Shown: positions 15,423 to 25,700, numbered from the stretch's first letter. The stretch: DNA of 64,000 nt from Hymenobacter sp. DG01 (GCF_006352025.1 NZ_CP040936.1:4156001-4220000), one strand, 5' to 3'. Numbers and translations: made by a program. Notes: generated by a model from the sequence alone, not told the origin.

Positions 15423-18233
15423 TTAGAAGTTGTACACCAGCCCCAGCATGGAGTAGTTGCCGCGACGGTAGCTGCCGAAGGAGCCCCGCTCATCCTTCCC
15501 GATTTTGCTGTTGCGGTTGAAGTCGTAGAACTGCCGTACGGGCTGGTTGAGCAGGTCCTGCACCCCGGCCTTCAGCTGCAGATGCTGCCCAATGCCTTTG
15601 GTTACGGCCAGGTCAATTACGTGGCGCGGCATCTCAATTACAGAGTAGTTCTGGGTCTGGTCGCCGATGAAGGTGAAGCGCTGCCCGATAACGTTGTACT
15701 GAGCCGAAATCTGCCACTTGGCCTCGTCGTCCTGGTAGAACAAGCCGGCGTTCACCACGTACGGCGACTGGCCCTGCAGCGGCCGCCCCGACAGCGCAAA
15801 GCCGTTGTTCTGGGCCGTGTTGGCCAGGGTCACGCGGCTATAAATCAGGGAGGCGTTCAGAATAAAGGAGAGACGCTGCAAGTACTTGTTTTCCGTAATG
15901 TCGAGCAGGCCTTTGCGTACCTCCAGTTCGGCTCCTACGTCGTAGGCTTTGTCGGCATTCTGGTAGGTGCGCCAGAGCTGGCTGCTGGTCTGGTTGTAGG
16001 TTACCTGCTCAATGGCGTCGCGGAACGACTTATAAAACACACCCACCGAAATCAGCTCCGAGCGGGAAGGGTAGAACTCGTAGCGCAGGTCGGCGTTGTA
16101 AATCGTGGCCGTTTTCAGGCTGGAATCCCCCAGAATAATGGAGTTGGTGGTAAAGTCGTAATACTGATAGGGCGCAATTTCCCGGAACTCGGGCCGGTTG
16201 ACGCTCACGCTACCGGCCAGGCGCAGCAAGGAGCGCTCCGTGAAGTTATAGGCCGCATTCAACGAAGGCATCGGGATGGTGCGCACTTCCTCGTAGTCGG
16301 CGGCACCCTGCAGGCGGCGGCGGTTATACTCTACCCGCACCCCGCCCGAGAGGTTGAACTTGTCGGAAATCGGGGCCACGGCACCCACGTAGCCGGCCAC
16401 CAGCACGTTGTTGGCCTGGTAGCGGTCCTCGGGGCGCGTGCCTTCATCCACGGTGAAACCGGTAACGGCGTCCAGGTTTTGCGGGGCGAAAATCTGCTCA
16501 ATCGGCAGGCCCAGCAAGTCCTGGCGGTTAAAGCGCAGCCCCCGGATAAAGGAGAAGTAACGGTTGCGCAGGTCCCGCTCCTTGTACTCGGTATAGAAAC
16601 CAGCCCGCAGCTTGAACTGGTTGGCACGGGTAGTGTCGCGGCCCGTAAAGCGCCGCTCCCACTGGCCGCTGCCCATGTAGGTGTTTTCCTTGAGAGTCGA
16701 AAAGAAGCGGCTGGTTTCCGTGATGTTGCCTTCCGTGGGGATATTCACGCTGAAAGGCTGGTTGAACTCGGTGTTCCGGAAGTTGGTGTAGCGGCTGTAG
16801 TCGGGCTCGTCGCGGAACACATAGTTATAGCCACCGGCCCAGGAGAGGGTAGTGTTGCCCTTGCTGCCTACCTCGTGCGTGCCCTGCAGCTGGCCCGAGT
16901 AAATAGTGCGGCTCTGGTAATGCAGGGCGTAGTCGTCGCGCTCAAACCCGTCCACGTTCTGGCCGGTGCGGTGCACTACCTCGTCGGTGGCGTACTGGTT
17001 CAGGAAGTTGCGGAACTCCAGCCGGTGCTGGCTGCTCAGGCGTACCTGCCAGTTATGAATCAGGCCAATGCGCAGGCTGGTCAGGGCGCGCTCATCGTTG
17101 TACTCGTACTGAGCCCGGGGCAGGTTGGTTTGTTCGTCGCGCTCTACCAGGTAGCGGTTGCGCTCAATATCGTACTGCTCGTGGGTGCTGGAGTAGGAAA
17201 GGGACGTCACGTTGCTCAGGGTTGCCGAACCGAGGTCAAAGCGGCGGTTCAGGCCCAGGGAAGCGCGCAGGTCGGGGAGGGCCCGCCCTATCTGGGGAAG
17301 CCACGTAGTGCTACGGAATGAACGGCTGATGGCCGTAAGCTGGTCACTGGGGGTGGTAGCCCGCTTTACCGGCTCGTCGGGCAGCAGGGCCGATTTCTCC
17401 CGTTTGCCGTCATCAAATCCCAGCCAGTCGGTGCTACTACGTTGGCTGGTCATGTAGTCATTGCGGAAGGTAGTGCCATTGCGCACCCACCCCGAAAGGC
17501 TCAGGCTGGTAGAGTTGTCCAGCACGCTGTTCTTGGTATATACCTTCACTACGCCGCCGCCAAACTCGCCGGGCAACTCCGGTGCCCCCGACTTAAAAAT
17601 CAGAACCCGGTCAATCACCGAGCTGGGCAGGATATCAAAGGAAAACGAGCGGGTATCTACCTCCGCCGAGGGCGTGAGGGCGTCGTTCAGCAGCACCGTG
17701 TTGTAGCGCTCAGCCAGACCCCGAATCACAATAAAGTTGTTGTTCTGAATTGTCACGCCCGGAATGCGCTTCACCACTTCGGCCGCGTCGCGGTCCAAGC
17801 TTTTCACAATCTGGTCGTTGCTCATACCGCTCACCACCACTTCAGCCCGCTTCAGGTCCTGAATCATGGCTACCTCGGTGCCGGTCTGCTTCTGGCCCGT
17901 TACCACTACTTCTTTCAGGGCCTGCGCATTATCTTCTAATATGCCGTTGAGGGTGGTGCTCTGGTCGGCCTGAATGCTGATGCCGCTAAAGGTCAGGGTT
18001 TTGTAGCCGATGGATTGAATGGTGATGCCGTAGGTGCCCGGCGCCAGCTTCAGGGAATAGGAGCCGTCCAGCTCCACTGGTGCGGCCTGGGTGGTGCCCG
18101 TTACCAGCACCGTAGCACCGATGGCACCCTCGCCGGTTTTTTTGTCGGTTACTTTTCCAGTTAAGGTTCCTTGCTGAGCCAGGAGCAAGTGGCTTATTGT
18201 CAGGAAGAAAAGCAGTAAAGCTGAGCGCCGCAT
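15423..18233 (-). CDS. TonB-dependent outer-membrane receptor
   Basis: A 936-residue receptor. Signal peptide ends near AQ at residue 20; residues 21-95 form a carboxypeptidase-regulatory-like beta-sandwich (GTLTGKVTDKKTGEGAIGATV to GYKTLTFSGI); residues about 105-230 form the plug (LKEVVVTGQK, then RIPGVTIQNNNFIVIRGLAERYNTVLLND); the rest is the barrel, ending in the aromatic YNF. The VIRGLAERYN plug and FKSGAPELPGEFGGGVVKV are typical of this Bacteroidota subgroup. No SusD gene is adjacent, so it is not a classic SusCD pair; its downstream partner is the beta-helix T9SS protein. A candidate promoter lies just upstream and is divergent from yicC. Confidence 0.93.
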   Translation of the reverse strand: MRRSALLLFFLTISHLLLAQQGTLTGKVTDKKTGEGAIGATVLVTGTTQAAPVELDGSYSLKLAPGTYGITIQSIGYKTLTFSGISIQADQSTTLNGILEDNAQALKEVVVTGQKQTGTEVAMIQDLKRAEVVVSGMSNDQIVKSLDRDAAEVVKRIPGVTIQNNNFIVIRGLAERYNTVLLNDALTPSAEVDTRSFSFDILPSSVIDRVLIFKSGAPELPGEFGGGVVKVYTKNSVLDNSTSLSLSGWVRNGTTFRNDYMTSQRSSTDWLGFDDGKREKSALLPDEPVKRATTPSDQLTAISRSFRSTTWLPQIGRALPDLRASLGLNRRFDLGSATLSNVTSLSYSSTHEQYDIERNRYLVERDEQTNLPRAQYEYNDERALTSLRIGLIHNWQVRLSSQHRLEFRNFLNQYATDEVVHRTGQNVDGFERDDYALHYQSRTIYSGQLQGTHEVGSKGNTTLSWAGGYNYVFRDEPDYSRYTNFRNTEFNQPFSVNIPTEGNITETSRFFSTLKENTYMGSGQWERRFTGRDTTRANQFKLRAGFYTEYKERDLRNRYFSFIRGLRFNRQDLLGLPIEQIFAPQNLDAVTGFTVDEGTRPEDRYQANNVLVAGYVGAVAPISDKFNLSGGVRVEYNRRRLQGAADYEEVRTIPMPSLNAAYNFTERSLLRLAGSVSVNRPEFREIAPYQYYDFTTNSIILGDSSLKTATIYNADLRYEFYPSRSELISVGVFYKSFRDAIEQVTYNQTSSQLWRTYQNADKAYDVGAELEVRKGLLDITENKYLQRLSFILNASLIYSRVTLANTAQNNGFALSGRPLQGQSPYVVNAGLFYQDDEAKWQISAQYNVIGQRFTFIGDQTQNYSVIEMPRHVIDLAVTKGIGQHLQLKAGVQDLLNQPVRQFYDFNRNSKIGKDERGSFGSYRRGNYSMLGLVYNF

Positions 18234-18256
18234 AGCCAGAGGGTAAAAGGGTTTCG

Positions 18257-18264
18257 CAAAGCTA
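18257..18264 (-). promoter_or_regulatory. -7 element of the TonB receptor gene
   Basis: Reads TAGCTTTG on the minus strand, a perfect TAnnTTTG, 23 bases before the start codon. No -33 TTTG at the right distance. The same octamer occurs before the tat genes. Confidence 0.5.
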
Positions 18265-18349
18265 GACTGGCCTTGTTATGCTAATATTGTGGCCATGTTA
18301 TGCTTGTGTTACTGCCCTAGTAACCGGCTCACGTACTGCGGGAAACTCC

Positions 18350-18357
18350 TACTTTTG
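18350..18357 (+). promoter_or_regulatory. -7 element of yicC
   Basis: TACTTTTG, a perfect TAnnTTTG, 24 bases before the yicC ATG. It supports the start at 18382 over the longer in-frame start at 18289. Confidence 0.5.
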
Positions 18358-18381
18358 CGCCCACTTTGCCCTAATCTGCCC

Positions 18382-19278
18382 ATGCTGCACTCCATGACCG
18401 GCTACGGAATCGCCCACCGCGAAACCGACCGCTACTCCGTCACCGTCGAGATTAAGTCGCTTAACTCCAAAACCCTTGATCTGAGTCTGCGTCTTCCGCG
18501 CTTTCTGCTGGATCGGGAGCTGGAAATCCGCAACCTGGTCACTAAAAGTCTGATTCGGGGTAAAGTCAACCTCAACCTGGACTTTGTGCGGCCCCGGGCC
18601 ACCGGGGCCCAGGGCTCTATTGTTAATAAGGAGGCCCTGACGGTTGCCTGCCGGGAGTTGCAGGAACTCAGCCAGGTAGTAGGTCTTTCCCTGGAGCAGC
18701 TCACGGCCGTGGCCCATGCCCTGCCCGGGGCCCTGCGCATCCCCACCGATGCTACGGCCGCCACGGAGGAAGAGGAGGAAACACCGTGGGAAGAGCTGCT
18801 ACCCCTGTTGCAGGAGGCCTTAGACCGCGTCAACCAGTTCCGGCGCGATGAAGGCCAGGCCCTGACCACCGAAATTCTGGGTTACGTGGACCGCATCCGG
18901 ATTCTGCTCGCCGAAGTGGAGCGCCACGATCCGACCCGGATTGAGCAGGTCCGGCAGCGCCTGCAAACCCACCTGGCGGAAGTAACCAGCAGTGAGCATT
19001 TCAACGCTACCCGTTTCGAGCAGGAGATACTCCATTATATTGAAAAGCTTGACATTGCCGAGGAAAAAGTGCGGTTAATCAACCATTTGCACTACTTCGC
19101 CGAAACGGCCGGACTACCGGAGCCCACCGGTAAGAAATTAGCCTTTATTTCGCAGGAAATTGGTCGGGAAATCAACACCATCGGGTCCAAAGCCAACGAC
19201 TCCACCATCCAGCATTTGGTGGTGAGCATGAAGGAAGAGCTCGAGAAGATCAAGGAACAAATCAACAACATTCTCTAA
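18382..19278 (+). CDS. yicC: YicC family endoribonuclease
   Basis: A 298-residue protein of the YicC/YloC family, now regarded as endoribonucleases that act on RNA in stationary phase. The start MLHSMTGYGIAHRE matches the family's MIRSMTGFG opening and fixes the ATG at 18382. The N-terminal part has LNSKTLDLSLRLPRFL; the C-terminal DUF1732 part has HLHYFAETAGLPEPTGKKLAFISQEIGREINTIGSKAND, with the conserved EIGREINTIGSK block, and the end KEELEKIKEQINNIL. In many bacteria gmk follows yicC; here it does not, and the next gene is an unknown secreted protein after 336 bases. Confidence 0.95.
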   Translation: MLHSMTGYGIAHRETDRYSVTVEIKSLNSKTLDLSLRLPRFLLDRELEIRNLVTKSLIRGKVNLNLDFVRPRATGAQGSIVNKEALTVACRELQELSQVVGLSLEQLTAVAHALPGALRIPTDATAATEEEEETPWEELLPLLQEALDRVNQFRRDEGQALTTEILGYVDRIRILLAEVERHDPTRIEQVRQRLQTHLAEVTSSEHFNATRFEQEILHYIEKLDIAEEKVRLINHLHYFAETAGLPEPTGKKLAFISQEIGREINTIGSKANDSTIQHLVVSMKEELEKIKEQINNIL

Positions 19279-19614
19279 GTACCACCTAGGCTTCTGACGG
19301 CAGAGTAAATCCATAAATTGAACTTTGTCGTTAGTATGTCGTATAGGCTATTCCCAATACAGCATTGGGATTTTTTAGGGAGGCGGATTCAACATACGCC
19401 AACCTCTATTTTTGAGCAAAACCGGCTTTGCAGGCTTTAATAGCTGTTTTTTAAGCCAAATCCTCGCGAATAGAGTCGGGCTTCAAGATTATTTTTTTGT
19501 AAAATACTTGCGGCTTCCGATTTTGTGCGTAAATTGTGTTATCCAAACAGAGTGACTTTACACTCTCCGGACCTTAGCTTGCTTTTGAATTCCACCTTTT
19601 TTCAGTCCATACTT
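19279..19614. other. Intergenic region upstream of secreted unknown
   Basis: 336 AT-richer bases without a gene. A perfect -7 box TATTTTTG lies at 19407-19414, which would leave a leader of about 195 bases, and a near match GAACTTTG at 19318-19325. No clear terminator for yicC and no recognised riboswitch. Confidence 0.4.
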
Positions 19615-20160
19615 ATGAAAAAAGTATTACTCGCCGCCCCTGTTTTCTGCCTGATGTTGCTGCTGATGGCTGCCCGTCCCTTCGCTGAAGTGGAGCTGAT
19701 CAAAAAGCGCGTGCTAAGTGAGCGGGTGGAAATTCTCATCCCCAAAGGCTTTGAGGTGATGAGCGAACAGCAGATGGATTTCAACTACGCCAAGGCGCAG
19801 AGCCGTCCTAGCGTTATTTACACTAACAACAAGGAGGCTAGTATCGCCTTTTCCTACACCGACAACACTGCCGATCAGGACATGATCGACATGTACTCGG
19901 ACAACTTCTACAAGACCTACGCCAAGCAGTTTAAGGAAGCTAAGTGGTTCAACCACGGTGTAAAGGAAGTGAACGGCCGTAAAATTGGTTACATGGAACT
20001 CATGAAGCCTGAGCTCGGCCACGAAGTTTACACCCTGATTTTCTTTACCGACGTGGAAGGCAAACTGCTGATGTGCACCTTCACCTGCGCCGACCGTCAG
20101 AAGCCGGAGTGGGAAAACGTAGCGAAGCAGATCATGTCTTCGTTCAAAGCCAACAGCTAA
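19615..20160 (+). CDS. Secreted protein of unknown function
   Basis: A 181-residue protein with an N-terminal signal segment (MKKVLLAAPVFCLMLLLMAA) and a soluble mature part. I recognise no family. Visible features: IPKGFEVMSEQQMDFNYAKAQ, a run of short beta-like segments, two cysteines in LLMCTFTCADRQ that could form a disulfide or bind a ligand, and an end typical of small periplasmic beta proteins (EWENVAKQIMSSFKA). The pattern of a short amphipathic stretch of probable alternating strands resembles proteins that test for lipid or outer-membrane stress, but that is only an impression. The start at 19615 is chosen because 30 upstream in-frame residues would precede the signal peptide. Confidence 0.75.
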   Translation: MKKVLLAAPVFCLMLLLMAARPFAEVELIKKRVLSERVEILIPKGFEVMSEQQMDFNYAKAQSRPSVIYTNNKEASIAFSYTDNTADQDMIDMYSDNFYKTYAKQFKEAKWFNHGVKEVNGRKIGYMELMKPELGHEVYTLIFFTDVEGKLLMCTFTCADRQKPEWENVAKQIMSSFKANS

Positions 20161-20197
20161 AACCGTTACTCTGGGTCGTAACCAGCCGGTCCACCAC

Positions 20198-20244
20198 AAA
20201 AATTCGGGACGCTTCAGCACTAGCTGGGGCGTCCCGAATTTTTT
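20198..20244. terminator. Bidirectional terminator
   Basis: AAAAATTCGGGACGC pairs with GCGTCCCGAATTTTT, with an inner CAGC/GCTG stem. T runs on both strands. Confidence 0.85.
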
Positions 20245-20256
20245 AAGGGGAATGAG

Positions 20257-20315
20257 TTAGCCTGATTGAGACATGGTGCGGAGCCGGAAGCAAGCCCATG
20301 CCTCAATCAGGCTAA
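20257..20315. repeat. Long intergenic hairpin
   Basis: TTAGCCTGATTGAG (20257-20270) and its perfect reverse complement (20302-20315) enclose an inner CATGG/CCATG stem. It lies after the minus-strand M28 peptidase gene and has no T run, so it may be a weak terminator or a repeat element. Confidence 0.55.
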
Positions 20316-20348
20316 ACTTTATTTGAGCACCCTACCTGACGCTGTATA

Positions 20349-21725
20349 CTACCGGGCGCCCTGCTGGTTGAGAAAGTCACGAAGCAGCTGGAAGGCGCCG
20401 GCAAAACCCGCCAGCGACAAATTTTCGGGCCGGTCGTGTACGTCGTGGTAGGCGGGGCTGCCGCCGCGGGTGTAGAGGAAGAAGGCGGGCACTCCACGCT
20501 CGGAAAAGGGGTAGTGGTCGGAGTTGGCTGCTCGGCCCCGTGCGCCCAGAGCAGGCAGGTACTGGCCAGCCTTATTCAGGTCCGTTAGTTGGGCAAACTG
20601 CCGCTCCCACAGCCGACCATTAACAACCGTAGCACCCTGCTCGCCAGTGCCCAGCAAATCAAGGTTCAGCAGGAAATGGATGCGGGGCAGCGGCACCAAT
20701 GGGTGCTCGACGAAATACCGGGAGCCAAGCAGGCCGGCTTCTTCGGCCCCGAAAGCAATGAAGACCAACGAGTACGCTGGCTGGTTTTCGGGGCGGGCGT
20801 AGTGGGCGGCCAGCTCCAGAAGCATAGCTATGCCGCTGGCGTTGTCGTTGGCCCCGGGGAAGTAGGTGCGCCGGCCCATACGGCCCAGGTGGTCGTAGTG
20901 CGCCGAAACCACCAAAAACGAATCGGGTTGGATGCGGCCAGGCAGGTAGCCCACAATATTCTGGGTTTGGTACTGGCGCCGTAGCGTAGCCTGTACGCGT
21001 GAGGCTACCAGCGCCACCGTAGGGCCACTACCAGTACCGGGCAGGCTGGTCCACACGGAATCCAGCACTTGCAGGCGCATCTGCGGAGCCTGCTCGGCGG
21101 CCAAAGAAGCCGTGAGCTTGGGAACCAGGGTTAAGCGCAGCGCCGCCGAATCTAGGTGCTGGCGCACCGGCAGGGGCAACATAGCCAAGCGGCGCTCATC
21201 GGCGGCCCGCAGCACCAGCCCGCCGCCGTGCCAGGCCTGCCGTAGTAGTTGCTGCTGGGCCCCAGCATCGGTGAAGGTCAGGGTATCAAAGCGTACTAGC
21301 GGTACAGCCGAAAAAGGACCCCCAACCTTGCCAGCACCCGAAGCCGGGTCCGCAATAAAGTCGTGGCCAGGGCGGAGACGCTGGGCGCTGCCCAGACCCG
21401 GAAAGCGGAGCATCCCGAAGCTAAGCTCTAGGTCCAGTTTGCCCGGAAACGCGTTTACATCCAGCACAAACGGCTGCCGGTAATCGGGGGTGAGCGGCTG
21501 CAAGCCGAGCGCCCGGAACCTTTTCTGCAGGTAACGGGCCGCTTTCTGGTCGCCTCCGCGCACGTATCCGCGCCCCTGGAAGGCAGGCGAGGCCAGAGTA
21601 GTAATGGTTTGCCAAGCCCGGGGCAGGTCCTGGGCTTGGGCGTGAGCCAGGGGTAGGCCCAGAGCCAGGAAGGCTCCGGCCAGATGGCAGGCTTGCCGCA
21701 GCAATAGGGGGTAGGCGTGTTTCAT
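20349..21725 (-). CDS. Secreted M28 family zinc aminopeptidase
   Basis: A 458-residue exported peptidase with a signal peptide (LAGAFLALGLPLAHAQAQ). The M28 metal-site pattern is complete: SAHYDHLG (His and the following Asp), GANDNASG (bridging Asp), FGAEEAGLLGS (catalytic Glu plus Glu ligand), NLDLLG (Asp), and NSDHYPF (His). The N-terminal part is likely a PA-like insert domain. The ATG at 21725 overlaps the vanZ stop as ATGA, so the genes are translationally coupled; an in-frame ATG at 21749 would start inside vanZ. It is the last gene of the gcvH-vanZ run just after sprA. Confidence 0.93.
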   Translation of the reverse strand: MKHAYPLLLRQACHLAGAFLALGLPLAHAQAQDLPRAWQTITTLASPAFQGRGYVRGGDQKAARYLQKRFRALGLQPLTPDYRQPFVLDVNAFPGKLDLELSFGMLRFPGLGSAQRLRPGHDFIADPASGAGKVGGPFSAVPLVRFDTLTFTDAGAQQQLLRQAWHGGGLVLRAADERRLAMLPLPVRQHLDSAALRLTLVPKLTASLAAEQAPQMRLQVLDSVWTSLPGTGSGPTVALVASRVQATLRRQYQTQNIVGYLPGRIQPDSFLVVSAHYDHLGRMGRRTYFPGANDNASGIAMLLELAAHYARPENQPAYSLVFIAFGAEEAGLLGSRYFVEHPLVPLPRIHFLLNLDLLGTGEQGATVVNGRLWERQFAQLTDLNKAGQYLPALGARGRAANSDHYPFSERGVPAFFLYTRGGSPAYHDVHDRPENLSLAGFAGAFQLLRDFLNQQGAR

Positions 21726-22144
21726 TGCCAGAAACGGCGGCTGAGCCACATCAGCAGCAGGCCTGCCCCTACCCCCAGCGTATCGCTGAGCAGGTCAGAC
21801 CACTCGCCGTGGCGGCCTAGGTTCATGTGCATCTGCAGCACTTCAATAAAAGCGCCCATGCCAACCGTCATCAGGAAGACCAAGCGGAAGGCCTGAGCCC
21901 GCAGCCGCGGAAACCAGGACTGTCGCCGGGCGGAGAAAACAGCCAGCGTGGCCTGCACCAGAAAAACGAAGGCGTGGGCGGCCGTGTCGAAGGCCAGCAG
22001 CTCCCAGTGTGGAGTGCGGGGCATTTCCTGCGACGGAGTCAGCGTCAGGAGAAACACCAGCGCCGCCCACGCCAGCGGCAGGGCCACAAGGGCCCGGCGG
22101 CGGGACGGGGGCGGCGCTGGGGTAATCAAGGCCGGAGAGGGCAA
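21722..22144 (-). CDS. VanZ-like membrane protein
   Basis: A 140-residue inner-membrane protein with four hydrophobic segments. The VanZ signature is present as AFDTAAHAFVFLVQATL followed by GAFIEVLQ and EWSDLLSDTLGVGAG, including the conserved Asp/His and Glu residues. VanZ proteins raise teicoplanin resistance in enterococci, but in Bacteroidota this gene is a fixed neighbour of gcvH and sprA and its role is unknown. It starts nine bases after gcvH and overlaps the peptidase start by four. Confidence 0.9.
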   Translation of the reverse strand: MPSPALITPAPPPSRRRALVALPLAWAALVFLLTLTPSQEMPRTPHWELLAFDTAAHAFVFLVQATLAVFSARRQSWFPRLRAQAFRLVFLMTVGMGAFIEVLQMHMNLGRHGEWSDLLSDTLGVGAGLLLMWLSRRFWQ

Positions 22145-22153
22145 GCGGCGGAA

Positions 22154-22534
22154 TTAAGCGCCTACCAGCTCGCCGTAGGCCTCTGCCGACAGCAGGGCTT
22201 CCAGCTCGGCGGCGTTGCCGATAGACATTTTAATCATCCAGCCGTCGCCGTAGGGGTCGGAGTTTACCAGTTCGGGGCTGCCATCCAGCTTGTCGTTGAT
22301 TTCGAGTACGGTGCCGGTAATGGGGCTGAACAGGTCAGAAACGGTTTTTACGGCCTCCACGGTGCCAAATACCTCGTTCTGGGTTACTTCTTTGTCGAGG
22401 GTGTCAATGTCCACGTACACAATATCGCCGAGTTCCTTCTGGGCATGGTCGGTGATGCCGATGATGGCAACATCGCCTTCCACGCGGATCCATTCGTGCT
22501 CTTTCGTGTACTTCAGGCTGGCGGGCAGATTCAT
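22154..22534 (-). CDS. gcvH: Glycine cleavage system H protein
   Basis: A 126-residue lipoyl carrier protein that passes the aminomethyl group of glycine between the P, T and L proteins. The lipoyl domain is complete: [14 protein letters not shown] start, GDIVYVDID, and [15 protein letters not shown] with the lipoylated Lys63, ending YGDGWMIKM. Length is normal. The other gcv genes are not in this window. It lies between sprA and vanZ, a conserved order in Bacteroidota. Confidence 0.97.
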   Translation of the reverse strand: MNLPASLKYTKEHEWIRVEGDVAIIGITDHAQKELGDIVYVDIDTLDKEVTQNEVFGTVEAVKTVSDLFSPITGTVLEINDKLDGSPELVNSDPYGDGWMIKMSIGNAAELEALLSAEAYGELVGA

Positions 22535-22593
22535 GGGGTGCGGTACTTGGGTAGATGAAACGGGATTAAGAAGGTTGCCAGAGCGAACCGCGT

Positions 22594-22601
22594 CAAAAGT
22601 A
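22594..22601 (-). promoter_or_regulatory. -7 element of gcvH
   Basis: TACTTTTG on the minus strand, 60 bases before the gcvH start. It lies downstream of the sprA terminator, so the gcvH-vanZ-M28 run can be transcribed on its own. Confidence 0.5.
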
Positions 22602-22691
22602 CGATTTGCCGGGGAGTTTCCGAATGAAGCCTACGGGGAAGATTCAGGCCAACCCTGGCGGCCCCGGTTACCGCGTTCGGGCCGGTTACAC

Positions 22692-22721
22692 AAAAGCCCA
22701 CCTTACGGGAAGGTGGGCTTT
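22692..22721 (-). terminator. Terminator after sprA
   Basis: AAAGCCCACCTT pairs with AAGGTGGGCTTT around a five-base loop; on the minus strand TTTTG follows. It lies about 25 bases after the sprA stop. Confidence 0.8.
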
Positions 22722-22746
22722 GGCAAGTAAGAAGGACAGCTGCCGG

Positions 22747-25700
22747 TTACTGCGAGAGGCTGTAGCGTAGCTGAATACCGCCCTCGGTGGTGGTGTTGCG
22801 GAAGGCGTTCTGCACCCGCGGGGCCGTAATGTTCTGGGTGAAGAAAAACTGCAGGTTCAGGCGCTGGTTCAGCACATAATCGACGGTAGGGCGGAGTTGC
22901 ACCTGCCGGGTACCATTGGTCACCTGGCTGGTAGCCCGGCCCGCCGAAGCCGAGGTCGTTCCGCCCGGGTCAACCACGTCCAGAATGGTGCGCTGAATGG
23001 TGAAGTTGTCGCGGATGCTCAGGTCGAGGCGGGCGTTGAGCTCATTGCGCAGCACCCGCTGTTCGCCCCCGATCCGGAAGGGCAGCTTCAGGCGGCTCGT
23101 GGCAAAGCCTAACCCTATAATGGTTTCCTTGGAGTGCAGCTCGGTTACCTGTGCCGTTGGGATGTTCAGCCCAATGTTGCGGTCGATGCGGTACTCCAGG
23201 CGCCCCGTCAGATTGCCGGTGGTCTGGAAATTCAAGCCGATCAGGGGTGCCAACCGCTCGGCAATGGTTACCTGGCCCAGAATGTAGTAGGGGATGTACT
23301 GCTGGTTATCGGGGTTGATGAGGGTAGGCAGGCCCTGCGGCTCGCGGTTATACACGGCATTGGTCGTGTAACTGTTAATGTTGTAGAGGGCAGAGTAAGC
23401 GTGGTTGAGAGTAATGGAACGGAAGTAGCGCTGCATAAAGGGCACCTCGGCCAGGCCATTGTACGCAATGGTCCAGTTCGGAATCGGGAGCAGGCTAAAC
23501 GGGCTGAACTTCTTGGATTTGTAGCCATCCGACGACTTGCCCCGGTAGGCATCGAGGAAGGCCGGCAGGAGCACATCCTGGGAGTTGTAGCTATAGCGGC
23601 CCTTATCACCGGTAGCGTTTGCCGCCGAGTTATCCTGCGACAGCCTTTGCTGAACGAACACCCGGTTATCAATAAACCGCTGGAACGCCTTGGATGCTTC
23701 TCCCCGGTTGCTCAGGTCCCCGAACAGGGTTCGGATAGAAATAAAAGAGGTGCTGAACGTGCCTGAACCCAAAGCGTTGCTGGCCCGGGGCGCCTCGTTG
23801 GGGAAGGGTAGCAGGGTGAGGGTATCTACCTGCAGGCGGTAAAACACCTCCCGGTTGCGCACCAAATTGCGGCGGGCATCCAGCTGAATGTTGAAGTCGC
23901 GGAAGGGCTCCAAGGTGGTACGCAGGGTCAGGGCCTCGGTGAGCAGGGAACTGAAGGGCGTGTTCAGGTACTGGCTGCTGGTCGTGTACCAGTCGTTGTT
24001 GTAGGCTTTCTGGTAGAGAGCATCCAAATCGTACTGGCGCCCCAGCAGGAAGGGGATGCCCGGCGCGTCAAAGTCGTTGTTCAGCCCGAAGAAGCGGGTG
24101 CCAGGCAGGTAGCCGGGCAGCAGCGTACCGTTGGAGCGGGTGTAGGTGAAGTTGAGGGAGCGGGCCGTCATCAGGGAGCGGAGCACGGCCTTTAGCAGAC
24201 GCAGCTCCGGACCCTTCGCCGAGTCGGCGGGGGTAGCTGCATCGGTGGCACCCGGCTGCAGTCGGCGGGCCAGCCCGTCGCGGGGGTTGGCCGGAGCCTG
24301 GGCCCGGGGCTGGGGCGGCGGGGCGTTGTTGATGATGTTGAGGAAGCGCACCTTGTTGTAGAGCTTCACCAGATCAATGCGGCCATTGGCGCTTAGCTCC
24401 CCGTTGTTCTGCACCGTGTTGCCCAGGTTAAGGGGCACAGTTTCGCTGTTGGGGTCGGTGGGGTCCAGGGGCGCAGTCAGGGCCGTAGAGGCCGCCTGCC
24501 AGGTATAGTTAGCCGCGTATCGCGCATCGGCCGAAAGCCAGTCGGTGAGCGGAAACTTATCCAGGGGCAGGCGGTAGGTGAAGGCCACCGTCTGGTTGAA
24601 ATTGGTGGTGCGGCCCCCGCGCAGCAGGTTGCGGCGCAGCAGCTCCCGGTTCTGGCGGGCTACCGGGTCGTCGCCGATGCTGCGGCCGGGGTTTTCGTCC
24701 ACCACGGCCCGGTTGGTAGCCGTGTAGTCAATGGCCAGGGCCTTGGTCAGGTCCCAGCGCAAGTCATAGATGCGGTTAAAGAAGAAGGCCTTCTGGAAAA
24801 TGCCCGGGATGCCGGCCGTAACGGGTACCTGGCCGGGCTCCAGGGTGCGCTGCAGAAACCGCTCGTTGTAGCGGCGGTCCAGGTCGGCGCGGAACGAGAA
24901 GCGGGAGGGCAGAGGCGTGAAGTTCACTTCCTGCAGCATCTTCAGGTAGGGCGAGTCGAAGGCCTTCACCTTGGCCAGGGGGGTGTAGTTGCGCGGGGTA
25001 GCTTGGTACACGTAGGCCAGGGCCCCCGTGTAGGTGCGGGTGTAGTCCCGGTCGGTGCGGATATCGGTGTGCAGGCGCTCGGTGAGCGAGTAGCTCAGGG
25101 CGAAGTTCTCCACATCGTAGGGCCGCACTTTTTTGTCGGGGTTGGTGCGCTCCTTGCGCACGTTCAGCACCGAAATGCTCCGCTGGCTGGTCTGGTCCAC
25201 TACTTCCTTGCGGTAAGCCGCCTTTTCCTCCGAGGTCTTGAATTTCTCCAGCGACTGAGTCAACTTGGTGTCGGGGTCCAGGGGGTCGTACTTGGGAGCG
25301 CGGCTTTCCACGCCGGCCTGTACCAGCACCGGCACCCGCAGGCCCAGCTTTTCAGGGAAGAATTTCTCGGCGGCCACGGTGGCATTCACGTCGCCGCGGG
25401 CAATGTTGTCGAGGGAGCGTTGCTGGGCGCGGTCCTGCAGGCCTCCGAACCCGGTGGTTACGTAGCTACCCGTAGCCGTGATGTTGGCAATATCGGCCAG
25501 CTTGGCGTTGAAGCGGGCGGTAGCGGCCCAGCCATTCTCCGTCTCAAACTCCGATACCCGCAGCTCATCGGCCCACAGCGTGAGGTTCTTGCTGGCGTTG
25601 TCGTCGCGCGGGTTCAGAATCCCAATCATCACGCCCTGCACCGCCGACAAATCGGGGTTGCCGACTACGGTAATAGTGGAGTTATCGGGCAGGGTTACTA

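Noticed and set aside
15408..17321. 637-codon open frame on the plus strand opposite the TonB receptor gene
   Set aside because: It is an antisense shadow in GC-rich sequence; the minus-strand gene has all receptor domains.
19321..19560. Riboswitch in the leader of the secreted unknown gene
   Set aside because: No conserved riboswitch core recognised; only weak stems in AT-rich sequence.
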